The position numbers and the translations under genes were made by a program. Positions 7,299 to 17,713 of a stretch of 64,000 nucleotides of DNA are shown piece by piece. This DNA comes from Planctellipticum sp942493135 (GTDB lineage Bacteria > Planctomycetota > Planctomycetia > Planctomycetales > Planctomycetaceae): the NCBI GenBank assembly GCA_942493135.1, contig OW818684.1, positions 2,418,001 through 2,482,000 of the forward strand. The letters run 5' to 3'. The notes under the pieces were generated by a model. The model was not told where the DNA came from. It did no database searches and saw nothing but the letters and a program-made list of their open reading frames with translations. The first letter of the stretch is position 1. Each line of letters opens with the position of its first letter.

Positions 7299-10084
7299 CT
7301 TCCTGTCACTCTCCGACTGTTCTCTGCCGCCCCGATGCCAGCGACTTGAGGAAGCCGCGCGCGCGGGCCTGTTTGACGGGCGGCAGCCGCGGGTTGTCGC
7401 AGGCGAGGGCCAGGCCGAAGGACCAGCTGGCCTTTTCCGGCTGTTGCTGGCCGAGGTAGAGCAGGCCGGCGTTGTAGTGCAGCCAGGCGTCGTCGGGCCG
7501 GATCATGAGGGCGCGGTCCCAGTCGCGCCAGGCCTCGTCCCAGCGTTCCAGACCCCCCAGCGCGATCGAGCGGGCGCTCCAGCGCGTAACACAGCTCGAT
7601 TTCGATCCCCTTCCGCTCGAAGATCGGCACCGCCCGATCGAGGTCGGCCAAGGCCTGATCGTATTCGGCGAGTTCGGTGTAAGCCTGCCCCCGGCAGCGG
7701 AGCACGCTGGCGTTGTCTGATTCCGGTTCGAACGCCGCGTTGTAGTCTTCGAGCGCTTCGACCAGATTCCCCGCGTACCGCCGGGCCGCTCCGCGGATCA
7801 CGTGGGCCACGGGAGTGAGTTGCGTGTCGTAGCCGAGCGCTTCGGTCATCAGCCGTTCGGACTCGGCGTAGTCTTCGTGCTCGTGATACCACTGGGCCTC
7901 CATGATCAGCACATGGACGGTGAGGGAGTCGGCGAACTCGGTATGGAGGGCGATTGCGGCCTGAAGCTGCTCGTCGGCGGCATCCGGTCCTTCGGCCTGG
8001 ATGGTCAACTGGGCGGAAGCCATCAGGAGCCCCGGATTCTCGGGATGCTGCTTCAGGAACCGGTTTAGGATTTCGCGGGCCGCTTCGGGCTGCTCCAGGC
8101 GGAGCAGGGCCGAGCTCCAGAGGCCGCCCAGTTCGGGCGGGCGAACTCCCAGGTCGCAGGCCCGCTGAAAGTCGCGGATCGCGTCGGCGGGATGTCCCTG
8201 AGCCAGCAGGATCTGCCCGCGCAGCCAGCAGGCGTCTTCGTTTTCGTCGTCCGCGGCCAGGAGCTCATCGAGTTCGCGGACCGCGGTGCACCATTCCCCT
8301 TCGGAGTGCAGGACCTTAATCCGGGTCAGGCGGACTTCCGCCGACGCCTGCGGATTCTCGCTTGCTTCCGACAGGTCGCGCTGGGCGGCGGCGGAGTCTC
8401 CGAGTTCGGCGGCGACGGCGCCGCGCAGCCAGAGCGCCTGCCAGTCGTCGGGGCTCCATTCGACGTCCGACAGAATCGATCGGGCTTCTTCGAATTCGCC
8501 GGAGAGCGCCAGGAGCTTGGCCTTCCAGTACTGAATCATGTGATCGTCGGGATCGAGCTCGGCGGCCTGTTCTAGTTCGCGGAGAGCCCCGGCCTGGTCT
8601 TCGTTGACCCAGGCGGCGACGGCCCGGACCCAGCGCATCAGCGTGGGCATCACGTCGGCCGCCAGCGCCTGGTCGGCGTCGGGGACCGCGTCGTCGTAGC
8701 GTTCCAGTTGCGTCAGCGCGACGGCCCGCCACGCGCGGGCTTCGAGGCCGACTTCTTCGTGGTCGATGACCGCGGTGAAGTCTTCGATCGCCGACTCCAG
8801 TTTGCCGAGCATGGCCTGGCAGCGGCCGTGCAGCAGCCGACTGACGGGGTCGGTTTCGTCTTCTGTCAGCAGCCGCGTGAATTCTTCTTCGGCCCGCCCC
8901 CAGCGACTCAATTCGAAGAGGACGCGCGCCCGCAGCCGTCGGGCGTCGCGGCTGTCCCGTTCCAGTTCGACGCAGCGGTCCAGATCGGCGACGGCGTCGT
9001 CGGCGCGCTGCTGGCGCATGCGGATCAGGCCGCGCTGCAGCAGGGGTTCGGACCAGTCCGGCGCCAGCGCGGCGGCTTCGGAAAAGTCCTGTTCGGCGCC
9101 CCCTTCGTCGTGCAGTTCGAGGTGGGTCATGCCGCGGGTCAGCCACAGCGGGGCGGACTTCGCGACGGCGAGTCCCTCGTCGAGTTCGGCGATCGCCTCC
9201 GAGTATTTGCCCTGCTTCTGCAGCACTTCGGCCCGCAACTGCCGGGCCGGCCAGTATTCGCTGTCGCGTTCGGTGGCCTGGCGGAGATCTTCCATCCCGC
9301 TCTCGGTCCGTTCGAGCTGGATCCGGGCGTAGCCGCGTGCGTAGTAGTCCTGCGCCTGGGACGTCTCCCGCGTCAGCACCTCGTTCAGGTCGTCGACGGC
9401 TCGGGCGAATTCGCCGTCGCGAATCAGCAGATCGGCCCGCGTTCGCAACGCAACCAGGTCCCCGGGGAGCGTCTCCAGGTAACGGTCGCAATGCTCGACG
9501 GTCAGGCTCTCGATCCACTCCGGGATCGCGGCGCCCAGCTCCCGTTCGAGCAGTTCGCTCAAGGGGTGCGAGCCGTGCTTGTCCATCAGATCCTGAAACG
9601 GCCGGAGGAATCCCGGGTCTTCAAGTCCCCCGCCGCGGATCGCGGCGACAAAGCTGATCGCCAGCGGCTGCTGCACCGGCAGCGCCGGCGGGTTGGCGAG
9701 CCAGGGCTCGATGATTCTGCGAATTCGCGGCTTCAGAGCCAGCGGGGAGACATCCAGCCGCCAGGTCGTCCTTCCGGCCGGTACGATGGCGAACGAGACT
9801 TGAATCCAGAACTGCGCGTCGCCGGTCGCCTTCGGCAGCCGCTGCGAGAGCAGGTGGCCCAGCCATTCGGCGACGAGTCCCAGGACGTGGGAGTCCTGCT
9901 GCGAGGCTCCATCGTCCGTTCCGAGGGTCAGGACGCTGGCCTTCGCCGTCGCCTGTCCCAGCTCCTTGCGGCGTTTGGACTGTTCCCGGGACCGCAGGCC
10001 GTTCAGCCGCAGGGATTCGAACGGCCCGCTGCCCCAGATGATCGCACACACCAGCAGCAGGACCAGCAGGAACAGCGTCAGCAT
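7253..10084 (-). CDS. Membrane-anchored tetratricopeptide-repeat protein, frameshifted near the C-terminus
   Basis: Start at ATG 10084 gives an N-terminal membrane anchor (MLTLFLLVLLLVCAIIWG); the in-frame extension to 10165 is less likely. After a ~200-residue region come some 15 or more TPR units (for example YYARGYARIQLERTESGMED; ARGDL-type A..LD..L patterns) to about residue 830. TPR superhelices mediate protein-protein interaction. At 7572-7580 the reading frame breaks: the open frame continues as arginine/proline-rich nonsense to 7253, whereas another frame continues a perfect TPR (ARSIALGGLERWDEAWRDWD...WLHYNAGLLYLGQQQPEKA) to a stop at 7306. Restoring one GC dinucleotide in gggcgctcc would rejoin them, giving ~926 aa. 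Real mutation or assembly error cannot be told apart. Confidence 0.85.
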   Translation of the reverse strand: MLTLFLLVLLLVCAIIWGSGPFESLRLNGLRSREQSKRRKELGQATAKASVLTLGTDDGASQQDSHVLGLVAEWLGHLLSQRLPKATGDAQFWIQVSFAIVPAGRTTWRLDVSPLALKPRIRRIIEPWLANPPALPVQQPLAISFVAAIRGGGLEDPGFLRPFQDLMDKHGSHPLSELLERELGAAIPEWIESLTVEHCDRYLETLPGDLVALRTRADLLIRDGEFARAVDDLNEVLTRETSQAQDYYARGYARIQLERTESGMEDLRQATERDSEYWPARQLRAEVLQKQGKYSEAIAELDEGLAVAKSAPLWLTRGMTHLELHDEGGAEQDFSEAAALAPDWSEPLLQRGLIRMRQQRADDAVADLDRCVELERDSRDARRLRARVLFELSRWGRAEEEFTRLLTEDETDPVSRLLHGRCQAMLGKLESAIEDFTAVIDHEEVGLEARAWRAVALTQLERYDDAVPDADQALAADVMPTLMRWVRAVAAWVNEDQAGALRELEQAAELDPDDHMIQYWKAKLLALSGEFEEARSILSDVEWSPDDWQALWLRGAVAAELGDSAAAQRDLSEASENPQASAEVRLTRIKVLHSEGEWCTAVRELDELLAADDENEDACWLRGQILLAQGHPADAIRDFQRACDLGVRPPELGGLWSSALLRLEQPEAAREILNRFLKQHPENPGLLMASAQLTIQAEGPDAADEQLQAAIALHTEFADSLTVHVLIMEAQWYHEHEDYAESERLMTEALGYDTQLTPVAHVIRGAARRYAGNLVEALEDYNAAFEPESDNASVLRCRGQAYTELAEYDQALADLDRAVPIFERKGIEIELCYALERPLDRAGGSGTLGRGLARLGPRPHDPARRRLAALQRRPALPRPATAGKGQLVLRPGPRLRQPAAAARQTGPRARLPQVAGIGAAENSRRVTGRGFTAEDREDPESEK

Positions 10085-10244
10085 CTCAGCCTCAGGGATC
10101 GCGGACGCCGACCGGGCGGCGATGATCCCGGCGGGCCGCTCAATCGGACAGCCACGAGCCTCCACTCTGAACGATTGCTGCGGCGGCTGCCAGCCTGCGA
10201 CCGGATTCCCGGAGTCGCCGGTGGCCTGACGACTCCGACGGCTG

Positions 10245-11330
10245 TCACCAGGTCAGCTTCCGGACCTTGTTGTTTTCGCTGTCGCCGACGTACAGGTCGC
10301 CGGCCTTGTCGAAGAATACGCCGTGCGGGCGGTTAAGCTGGCACTTGCGGGGGTCGCCGTCGGGGCCGTCCCCTTTCTTCCCGTCGCCAATGACCGTTTC
10401 GATGATCCCTGTGGCCTTGCGGATGACGCGGATGGTGTTGCTTTCGGTATCCGCCAGGTAGATGTCTCCGTGCGGGCCGATGGCGACTCCCTTCGGTCCC
10501 GAGAGCCGGGCCGGTCTGGCGTCGCCGCCATCGCCGCTGTACCCCGACTTGCCATCGCCTGCCACGTGGTGGAGGGTATTCGCTTTGCGGTTCCAGCGGT
10601 AGACGGCGTTTCCTTCCCGCAGCACGATGATGACGTTGCCGTCCGCTTCGACGGCCAGGGTTCGCGGCCCGTTGACGGGCGTGCCGGCCACCGGGGCGCC
10701 GTCGGGCGTCGGTTTCTTTTCGCCGTTGCCGGCGACGGTCTGGATGATTCCCGAGGTCAAGTCGGCCCGGCGGACGCGATGGTTCTTGATGTCGCAGATC
10801 AGCAGAGCGGCGTCGCCGTCGAGCACGACAGAGATCGGGTAGTCGAGCAGAGCTGCCGTGGCAGGGCCGCCGTCGCCGGCGAAGCCCGGCTTGCCGGTTC
10901 CGGCGACGGTGGAGACCTGTTTGGTCTGCCAGTCGATTCTGCGGATCGTCTGGGTCCGCATGTCGGAGATGTAGAGATTGCCGCGGGTGTCGAAGCGGAT
11001 CTCGTGCGGTTGATCGAACAGAGCCTGATTCGCTGCGCCGTCACGGTAGCCGGCCTTGCCGCCGACGCCGGCATAGGTGGAGACGAGCTTCGTCTGCAGG
11101 TCCATGCGGCGGATCACCTGCCCGCCGAATTCTGCCCAGTAAAGGGCTCCATCGGGGCCGATATCGAGTCCAAAGGGTTCCACGGTCCCGGCCTGCAGCG
11201 CCGGGCCGCCGTCGCCTGAGATTTCTTTGCTGCCGGTTCCGGCAATTGTCCGAATTTCCGCGGCGGAAATGGCCAATGGGAATCCTGCAAGCAGCAGGGT
11301 TGCGAGACAGGAGATCAGAGACTGGCGCAT
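10245..11330 (-). CDS. Secreted NHL-repeat beta-propeller protein
   Basis: 361 residues with a Sec signal peptide (SLISCLATLLLAGFPLAISAAE). The mature protein consists of repeated NHL blades, each with a D.G.LY.AD..N..IR pattern (ALYWAEFGGQVIRRMD; NLYISDMRTQTIRRID; DIYLADTESNTIRVI; DLYVGDSENNKVRKL) and intervening AGTG..G..GDGGPA.. loops. NHL propellers bind partners or ligands; many planctomycete homologs are extracellular with unknown ligands. Transcribed before the TPR gene on the same strand with a 160-bp gap, so linkage is possible but not compelling. Confidence 0.85.
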   Translation of the reverse strand: MRQSLISCLATLLLAGFPLAISAAEIRTIAGTGSKEISGDGGPALQAGTVEPFGLDIGPDGALYWAEFGGQVIRRMDLQTKLVSTYAGVGGKAGYRDGAANQALFDQPHEIRFDTRGNLYISDMRTQTIRRIDWQTKQVSTVAGTGKPGFAGDGGPATAALLDYPISVVLDGDAALLICDIKNHRVRRADLTSGIIQTVAGNGEKKPTPDGAPVAGTPVNGPRTLAVEADGNVIIVLREGNAVYRWNRKANTLHHVAGDGKSGYSGDGGDARPARLSGPKGVAIGPHGDIYLADTESNTIRVIRKATGIIETVIGDGKKGDGPDGDPRKCQLNRPHGVFFDKAGDLYVGDSENNKVRKLTW

Positions 11331-11701
11331 GGGGAGCAGCTCCGGATTGAGGAGTGAACAGGATCAGCTTTACGCATGGTAATCTGGGAGAAAATGGAAT
11401 GCTGCTGTCGAAAGTGGATTCCCGGTATCGCGCCCCGGATTGCCAGCTCACCCGCGGTTTTCCGCAACCGGACTGCGCGGAATGTGAAAAATGAAAAATC
11501 AGCCACCTTTGATCCGTGTCTTTCCCAAAAGAACTTGGTATCTACTTCTCATCCCCGATTTTCTGCATTCCTCATCGATTTTTCGACGAACAATTCCAGT
11601 CGCTGAATTGGTCGTCGCGCATTACATTTTCGAAACCCTATCTGGACGTCCAGTCCCGGACGCCCTACAGTTAATATGGTGGGCGACCAAGAGGACACAG
11701 C
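11331..11701. other. Divergent intergenic region, nothing specific seen
   Basis: 371 bp between the divergent NHL gene and the small membrane-anchored protein. Base composition is lower in GC than the flanking genes (stretches such as gaaaaatgaaaaatcagc and tttcgacgaacaattcc), consistent with promoters. I see no strong hairpin, repeat or motif. Confidence 0.45.
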
Positions 11702-12169
11702 ATGTGGTGGATAGGAGTCGTCGCAGCGATGGCGGTGGTGATCTGGCTTGTGCTGCAGGCCAGAGAGAGCCTCCGTCGCCAGCGCCTGCAGGATGCACGC
11801 TTTGCGGTTCGTGTTTTCCGCTACCGACGGGAAATGCTGGAAGCCAAGTTTCTGGATCTCGCCCGCGCCCACGGCAAACCGCGGGGACTGATCTGGAGCG
11901 ACTGTGACTGGCTCCAGGAAGTCAGTTTCGCCCGCGATCGCGAAAACGGCCTGCTGACCGCGTTCGTGGCGATTCGCGTCCACTTCCGGCCGGAACCCGA
12001 CGGCGACATGGAAGATGTCGACGCGGTTTCCTATCACCGCGAAGCAACCGCCCTGTTCCATTATGATCGCGGGACGTGGGGGACCGGCGGCCGGGTGCTG
12101 TTCAACCTCCAGCCGCACGACGCCCTCGAACGCTTCCACCGCCAGTTCGACCCCGTTCTGCCGGGCTGA
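11702..12169 (+). CDS. Small membrane-anchored protein of unknown function
   Basis: 155 residues. ATG at 11702 is preceded by an agaggac ribosome-binding site. One N-terminal transmembrane segment (WWIGVVAAMAVVIWLVLQA), then a basic stretch (RESLRRQRLQDARFAVRVFRYRR) and a ~110-residue globular domain with GLIWSDCDWLQEVSFARDR and VAIRVHFRPEPDGDME. No family recognised. The domain is cytoplasmic if the positive-inside rule is applied. Convergent with the pentapeptide-like gene, 12 bp apart. Confidence 0.7.
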   Translation: MWWIGVVAAMAVVIWLVLQARESLRRQRLQDARFAVRVFRYRREMLEAKFLDLARAHGKPRGLIWSDCDWLQEVSFARDRENGLLTAFVAIRVHFRPEPDGDMEDVDAVSYHREATALFHYDRGTWGTGGRVLFNLQPHDALERFHRQFDPVLPG

Positions 12170-12181
12170 AGCTGTCATCCG

Positions 12182-13489
12182 TCAGCGGATCACCTTTCGG
12201 CTGAAGGCCACGATGAACAGGCCCCACAGCAGGGTTCCGAGCAGGGCTTCGGTCGCCAGCGGGATGAGCATCCAGCCGTGGGCGGCGTGGAGCTGATCTC
12301 CGCCGAATCCTGAGGTGAAAACCGACACTGTCGTCAACAGGCCGAAGAGCACCCGGTTTCCCGGATGATCGGCTGGCAGATCCGCGATGGGCGGCTTGTC
12401 GATGTCAAAGTGGTGGATGCCTGCCGCATAGATTGCCGCGAAACAGACCATCATCAACAGCGCCGTACCAACCGCGCGACTTGGCTTCGTTCCGTATCCG
12501 CAGCCGAGGTCGAGCAGAAGCCAGTCGCTGAGCTGCGCCAGCCGGGTCCACGGCCGCCACCAGTTCCGGGGTTTCGCCCGCCGCTGGTTGACCTTGAAAC
12601 GGTACAGCGCCCAGTCCTCTTCGTCGAAACGGTGCAGCGTCTGAAAGTTGGCCTTCAGCAGTCCGTATTCCTGCATCGCCTGGTCAAAGTGACGGGTCTC
12701 CTCGCTCTGCAACCGCCCCTGAACCTGCCGCGGATGAACGAGAATCCGCTCGGCGACAGTGTTCAAAAACGCAAACTTCTGCTGAGGCCCGGGAACGATC
12801 CCTTCCAGATAGCAGTAGTCGTGCAGCTTCGCCTTGGAGAGATCCAGGAGTCCGTTGACCTGCGATTCGCCGAGATCGAGCTTCTTGGCAAACACGGCGC
12901 CGCGGAAGAGAACATCTCCGAGAAACTGGCAGCGTTTGAAGATCATCCCTTCGTCGGATTGCAGGCTGCGGAAATCCGCCTGGGCGCCGGCGGCGAACGT
13001 GCAGTCGTCGAACTGCGCCCACGCTGCGAACCGGGTCTCCCAGCAATGAATGCCTCCCAGTTCGCAGCGATTGAAGCGGGTGGTGATTGCGAATTCGGAA
13101 CGATCCAGGTGGAGCGTTCCGAGGACCTTGATGCAATCGAAACGCGTTCGACGGAAGGCGCACGACTTGAACGTCAGCGACTTCTCGAAAATCACAGGCC
13201 CGCGTGAAAACGCCAACCCCTGCAACTGGCACTTTGCAAACGTGACCGGTTCGCGAAACGTGGCCTTGCGGATGTCCGGCTTATCGAGCTCGACTTCGCT
13301 GAACTCCAGCGAGCGGTCGAATTCGCCTTCGAGCTTCAGGCGCGAGACTCGCACGCGGGACAGCTTTCCCGTCTGCTGAAGCTGCGTCAGGGCTTCGGAG
13401 GGGCTGATCTCCGGCCATTCGGCGAACCGGGATCGCGCGTGGGGTCCGGAGTGGACCGCCAGGTCGTGGGACGAGTCGCTGGTGTTCAT
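12182..13489 (-). CDS. Pentapeptide-like beta-helix protein with C-terminal ion-channel-like pore
   Basis: 435 residues from the ATG at 13489 (a GTG at 13522 is an alternative). Residues ~50-250 show a degenerate repeat, roughly every five to twenty residues, of F/L-x-x-C/S-x-F (FAKCQLQGL; FKSCAFRRTRF; FNRCELGGI; FDDCTFAAG; FKRCQFLGDVLF), consistent with a pentapeptide-type right-handed beta-helix. A linker with WALYRFKVNQRRAK follows, then two membrane segments (AVGTALLMMVCFAAIYAAGI and MLIPLATEALLGTLLWGLFIVAF) flanking LLTTVSVFTSGFGGD, which resembles a K-channel selectivity-loop region. The channel reading is inference from pattern; the usual TVGYGD is not exactly kept. Confidence 0.7.
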   Translation of the reverse strand: MNTSDSSHDLAVHSGPHARSRFAEWPEISPSEALTQLQQTGKLSRVRVSRLKLEGEFDRSLEFSEVELDKPDIRKATFREPVTFAKCQLQGLAFSRGPVIFEKSLTFKSCAFRRTRFDCIKVLGTLHLDRSEFAITTRFNRCELGGIHCWETRFAAWAQFDDCTFAAGAQADFRSLQSDEGMIFKRCQFLGDVLFRGAVFAKKLDLGESQVNGLLDLSKAKLHDYCYLEGIVPGPQQKFAFLNTVAERILVHPRQVQGRLQSEETRHFDQAMQEYGLLKANFQTLHRFDEEDWALYRFKVNQRRAKPRNWWRPWTRLAQLSDWLLLDLGCGYGTKPSRAVGTALLMMVCFAAIYAAGIHHFDIDKPPIADLPADHPGNRVLFGLLTTVSVFTSGFGGDQLHAAHGWMLIPLATEALLGTLLWGLFIVAFSRKVIR

Positions 13490-13581
13490 GCCATTCTTTC
13501 GAAAGTCCGTCTGCCCGTTCACGGGAGTCCTTCCGGTCTGGTTCCGTTGCAGTCACAGAACGCCGCCAGACTCGCGAAGGA

Positions 13582-14583
13582 TCACTCAATTCGAGCCGTC
13601 GTCTTCGGGAAGATCTCCCGCGCTTCCGTCACCAGCTTTTCATACCGCCCGCGATACCGCTGGCTGAAGTGGATCAGCACAAGTTCGTCCACGCGGGCGT
13701 CGCGCGCCAGCTCCGCCGCCTGGCGGGCCGTCATGTGTCGATACTTCTTCGCCTGGGCCTCGCGAGCGCCGGAGTAAAACGAGTCGCAATACAGGCGAGT
13801 TGCCCGGTGGGCCAGTCGCAGCAGCGGTTCCCGCACCGCATCGCTCCACAGCGTGTCCGTGATGAAGGCAATCCGTCCGCCCGGCGTCCGTCGAAAGTAT
13901 TGCTCTGCCAGGCGGCTCAGGGGAAATTCGAGTCCCTGCAGAGTCATGGTTGCTGCCGGATCGGCGCCTTCCTGCAATCGCTGCTGGACCTGCCTGATCC
14001 AGCCTCCAGGCTTCAGAGGGCCTTCCGCCAGGGCTTCGCTGTCGAGATGCAGCCCCGGCCCTTCGACCAGCGCATAGGCCAGACAGGGAACGGTATGGTC
14101 CACGGCCACGGCCTCGACGCAGTTGGCGCCCGAGCGAAAGACAACGGCCCCGTCGCGCGGGTTCGTTTCCGGTTCGGGAGTCGGAAATCGTTTGCTGCAC
14201 TCGAGCCGGGCGCGGGTCAGCGTCTCCGGACCGATGTCGACCACGTCCAATACGATCTGCTGAAATGGAAAATACTGGTACTCGTAGCTGCGGATCCTGT
14301 CGTAGACCTTCTGAATCGTCCCTGGCGGCCCGAAGATCGACAGCACTTTTTCGCTATCGATATTGGCCCGGACGATCCGGTCGAGACCGATGAAGTGATC
14401 GACGTGATGATGGCTGATGAAGACGGCCCGCAGGTCGGCCAGTCGTTCCATCGGCAGCGCGGAATTGTCGCCCGCATCGAACAGCAGGGCGTTGTCCTCG
14501 TCCGGCCAGTCGACGTACAGCACGGGATCGCCGGTCGAACCGTTGACCAGGACCTGTTCCGCCGACACGCCAGTCGCCGCCAT
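13582..14583 (-). CDS. MBL-fold metallohydrolase, RNase Z-like
   Basis: 333 residues from the ATG at 14583; the upstream frame to 14769 crosses a terminator hairpin. The metallo-beta-lactamase metal site is SHHHVDH (H-x-H-x-D-H), with later ligands in AVDHT, ITDT, and a terminal LIHFSQRY, the C-terminal motif characteristic of RNase Z/ElaC (usually THFSxRY). RNase Z trims tRNA 3' trailers. The exosite arm is not evident, so a relative acting on another phosphodiester or ester is possible. Confidence 0.8.
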   Translation of the reverse strand: MAATGVSAEQVLVNGSTGDPVLYVDWPDEDNALLFDAGDNSALPMERLADLRAVFISHHHVDHFIGLDRIVRANIDSEKVLSIFGPPGTIQKVYDRIRSYEYQYFPFQQIVLDVVDIGPETLTRARLECSKRFPTPEPETNPRDGAVVFRSGANCVEAVAVDHTVPCLAYALVEGPGLHLDSEALAEGPLKPGGWIRQVQQRLQEGADPAATMTLQGLEFPLSRLAEQYFRRTPGGRIAFITDTLWSDAVREPLLRLAHRATRLYCDSFYSGAREAQAKKYRHMTARQAAELARDARVDELVLIHFSQRYRGRYEKLVTEAREIFPKTTARIE

Positions 14584-14675
14584 GTGTGACTCTCGGGCAG
14601 GGATTCCGTCGAAAGCGTCTGTCGCGACATCGTACCGCACCGAAAACCGGGCCGACAGTACCGGCGGAAATGCGA

Positions 14676-14714
14676 CAGCCCCCCGATCGCATCCGGGAGG
14701 CGATCGGGGGGCTG
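14676..14714. terminator. Strong GC-rich stem-loop, likely terminator of the oxidoreductase gene
   Basis: Perfect 15-bp stem: cagccccccgatcgc (14676-14690) with gcgatcggggggctg (14700-14714), 9-nt loop. It lies 32 bp past the stop of the Gfo/Idh/MocA gene and upstream of the RNase Z-like gene, both on the minus strand. On the minus strand the downstream side reads tcgcatttcc, a weak T-tract, so efficiency as an intrinsic terminator is uncertain. Confidence 0.65.
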
Positions 14715-14746
14715 AGCGACTGAAGCAGTTATCGGGAACGGACTGA

Positions 14747-16273
<1,527 letters not shown>

Positions 16274-16351
16274 GATGGGTTCTCCCGCTTGCGGGTGGAG
16301 GAAATTTGTCTGCGGAAATCGGAGTCAAAAACGTCGAAGTGCGGACAGACT

Positions 16352-17620
16352 CTAGCGAGGGCGTTTGCGGAAGAAGATTCCCCAGAGGGCATCTACTCCA
16401 AACCATCGCCCAGTCGGCATGGCGGCGATCGCCAGGAGCGCCGCCATTTCGACGAAGACTTTATTGACGATGAAATTGTGCTCGGGACCCGGAATTTCCG
16501 GCACGCCGGGCCAGGGCGGGACAGCCATATAGAACAGCGTCAGCAGAGCCGCGCCGCCGAGCGCCGCGACACGCGTGAGCAGGCCGATCATCAACAGGAC
16601 GCCGATGATCGCCAGACTCCACATCGTCCGCCAGTTGATCTGGCTGACCGGCGTCGGCGGCTCGGGGACCGGACCGGCCTGAAGCTGATCGAGCGACAGC
16701 AGTTTTTCTGCGGTGTCCCGCAGTTCGGCGTCGAGGGCTTTCACGGGCCCGACAACCTGCTGCCGCTTCTGCTGCAGCTCGGTCCACTGTCGATCGAGGT
16801 GGTCCCACTGGTACTTCTGAGTGGCCTTCGCCATGCCGTCTTCGTAGCGCTGGACCAGGTCCTTGTAGAACGCGATCTCGCCGACGCGGACCGGAACCTC
16901 AGTGCCGTCCTTTTCCTTGTAGAGGATGCCGACGCGGTCCGGGTCGACTTCCAACAGCACCTTGAGCCGTTCCTGGAACGACAGCCGCGACGCCCGCTTG
17001 TAGACGTCTTCGACCGCCTTGCGATACGCCTCGCGGGAGGCGCGGACTTCGTCGGTCATTTCGCCGTCCAGCGGCGCCAATGACAGCAGCAGTTCCCGCT
17101 CGTTGGCCAGCAGGTGGAATTTGCCGTCGACGATCAGTTGTTTCCGGGCGGGGTCGTACTTGATCGCCTTGGCGAGCTCGGTCCGCCGGACCTTCCATTC
17201 CTTGAGCTGGTCGTCCGAAATCTCGGCGAAGTCGATGCCGTCGGGCAATGCGGCGAGCGACGCCGTGAAGTTCTCCGGGCCTTCCAGGTGACGCGTCAGG
17301 ATCGCCTCGATCGAGGAGTTTCCTTCGCGGGCGCCGGGGTAGTGATTGAGGAATCGCTCTTTCCACTCGGCCCAGCGCTGTTCCATGCCGGCATAGTCGA
17401 GCCAGCGGAAGTCGTCGGGGTCGCCGGCGAGGGTGCGGAAGGTCGGCCGCATCGGGCCGATGGACGTCCGCAGGTAGCCTTCGGCCGACCAGGGCTGCGC
17501 CGTCGACTGGGTCTGGATTTTCCAGAAGCCCTCGTAGAACAGGTGCCAGCCGATAAACAGGCGGAGCGACACCAGCAGTACGCAGGCCAGCACCGATATC
17601 TTGCGATCGTCTCCGGGCAC
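16352..17620 (-). CDS. DoxX-like membrane protein with a large soluble insertion
   Basis: 422 residues, GTG start at 17620. The first membrane segment (SVLACVLLVSLRLFIGWHLFYEG..K) matches the DoxX/DoxD N-terminus; the remaining DoxX helices (MWSLAIIGVLLMIGLLTRVAALGGAALLTLFYMAVPPW and FIVNKVFVEMAALLAIAAMPTGR..GVD) lie only after residue ~328. The intervening ~290 residues are hydrophilic, helical and charged (EVRASREAYRKAVEDVYKRA; LDRQWTELQQKRQQVVGPVKALDAEL), suggesting a periplasmic coiled coil. Canonical DoxX is ~130-150 aa. It is directly upstream of, and probably co-transcribed with, the Tat oxidoreductase gene, so the pair may form a membrane-linked redox unit (inference). Confidence 0.75.
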   Translation of the reverse strand: MPGDDRKISVLACVLLVSLRLFIGWHLFYEGFWKIQTQSTAQPWSAEGYLRTSIGPMRPTFRTLAGDPDDFRWLDYAGMEQRWAEWKERFLNHYPGAREGNSSIEAILTRHLEGPENFTASLAALPDGIDFAEISDDQLKEWKVRRTELAKAIKYDPARKQLIVDGKFHLLANERELLLSLAPLDGEMTDEVRASREAYRKAVEDVYKRASRLSFQERLKVLLEVDPDRVGILYKEKDGTEVPVRVGEIAFYKDLVQRYEDGMAKATQKYQWDHLDRQWTELQQKRQQVVGPVKALDAELRDTAEKLLSLDQLQAGPVPEPPTPVSQINWRTMWSLAIIGVLLMIGLLTRVAALGGAALLTLFYMAVPPWPGVPEIPGPEHNFIVNKVFVEMAALLAIAAMPTGRWFGVDALWGIFFRKRPR

Positions 17621-17713
17621 TCGACAGCCTTTCCCAACAGGTCCGCTCAGTGGTCGTTCTCGGCAATGTGGACGGCGTACAGGCTGCTCAGAACCGGGCC
17701 AGGCGATGCTCGC

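Noticed and set aside
8708..10336. 542-residue frame opposite the TPR gene
   Set aside because: Antisense shadow of a high-GC coding region; amino-acid makeup is arginine/glycine/glutamine-skewed and no domain appears.
17621..17713. Small gene between the DoxX-like and ApbE genes
   Set aside because: Only 93 bp with no ribosome-binding site; treated as promoter spacer.
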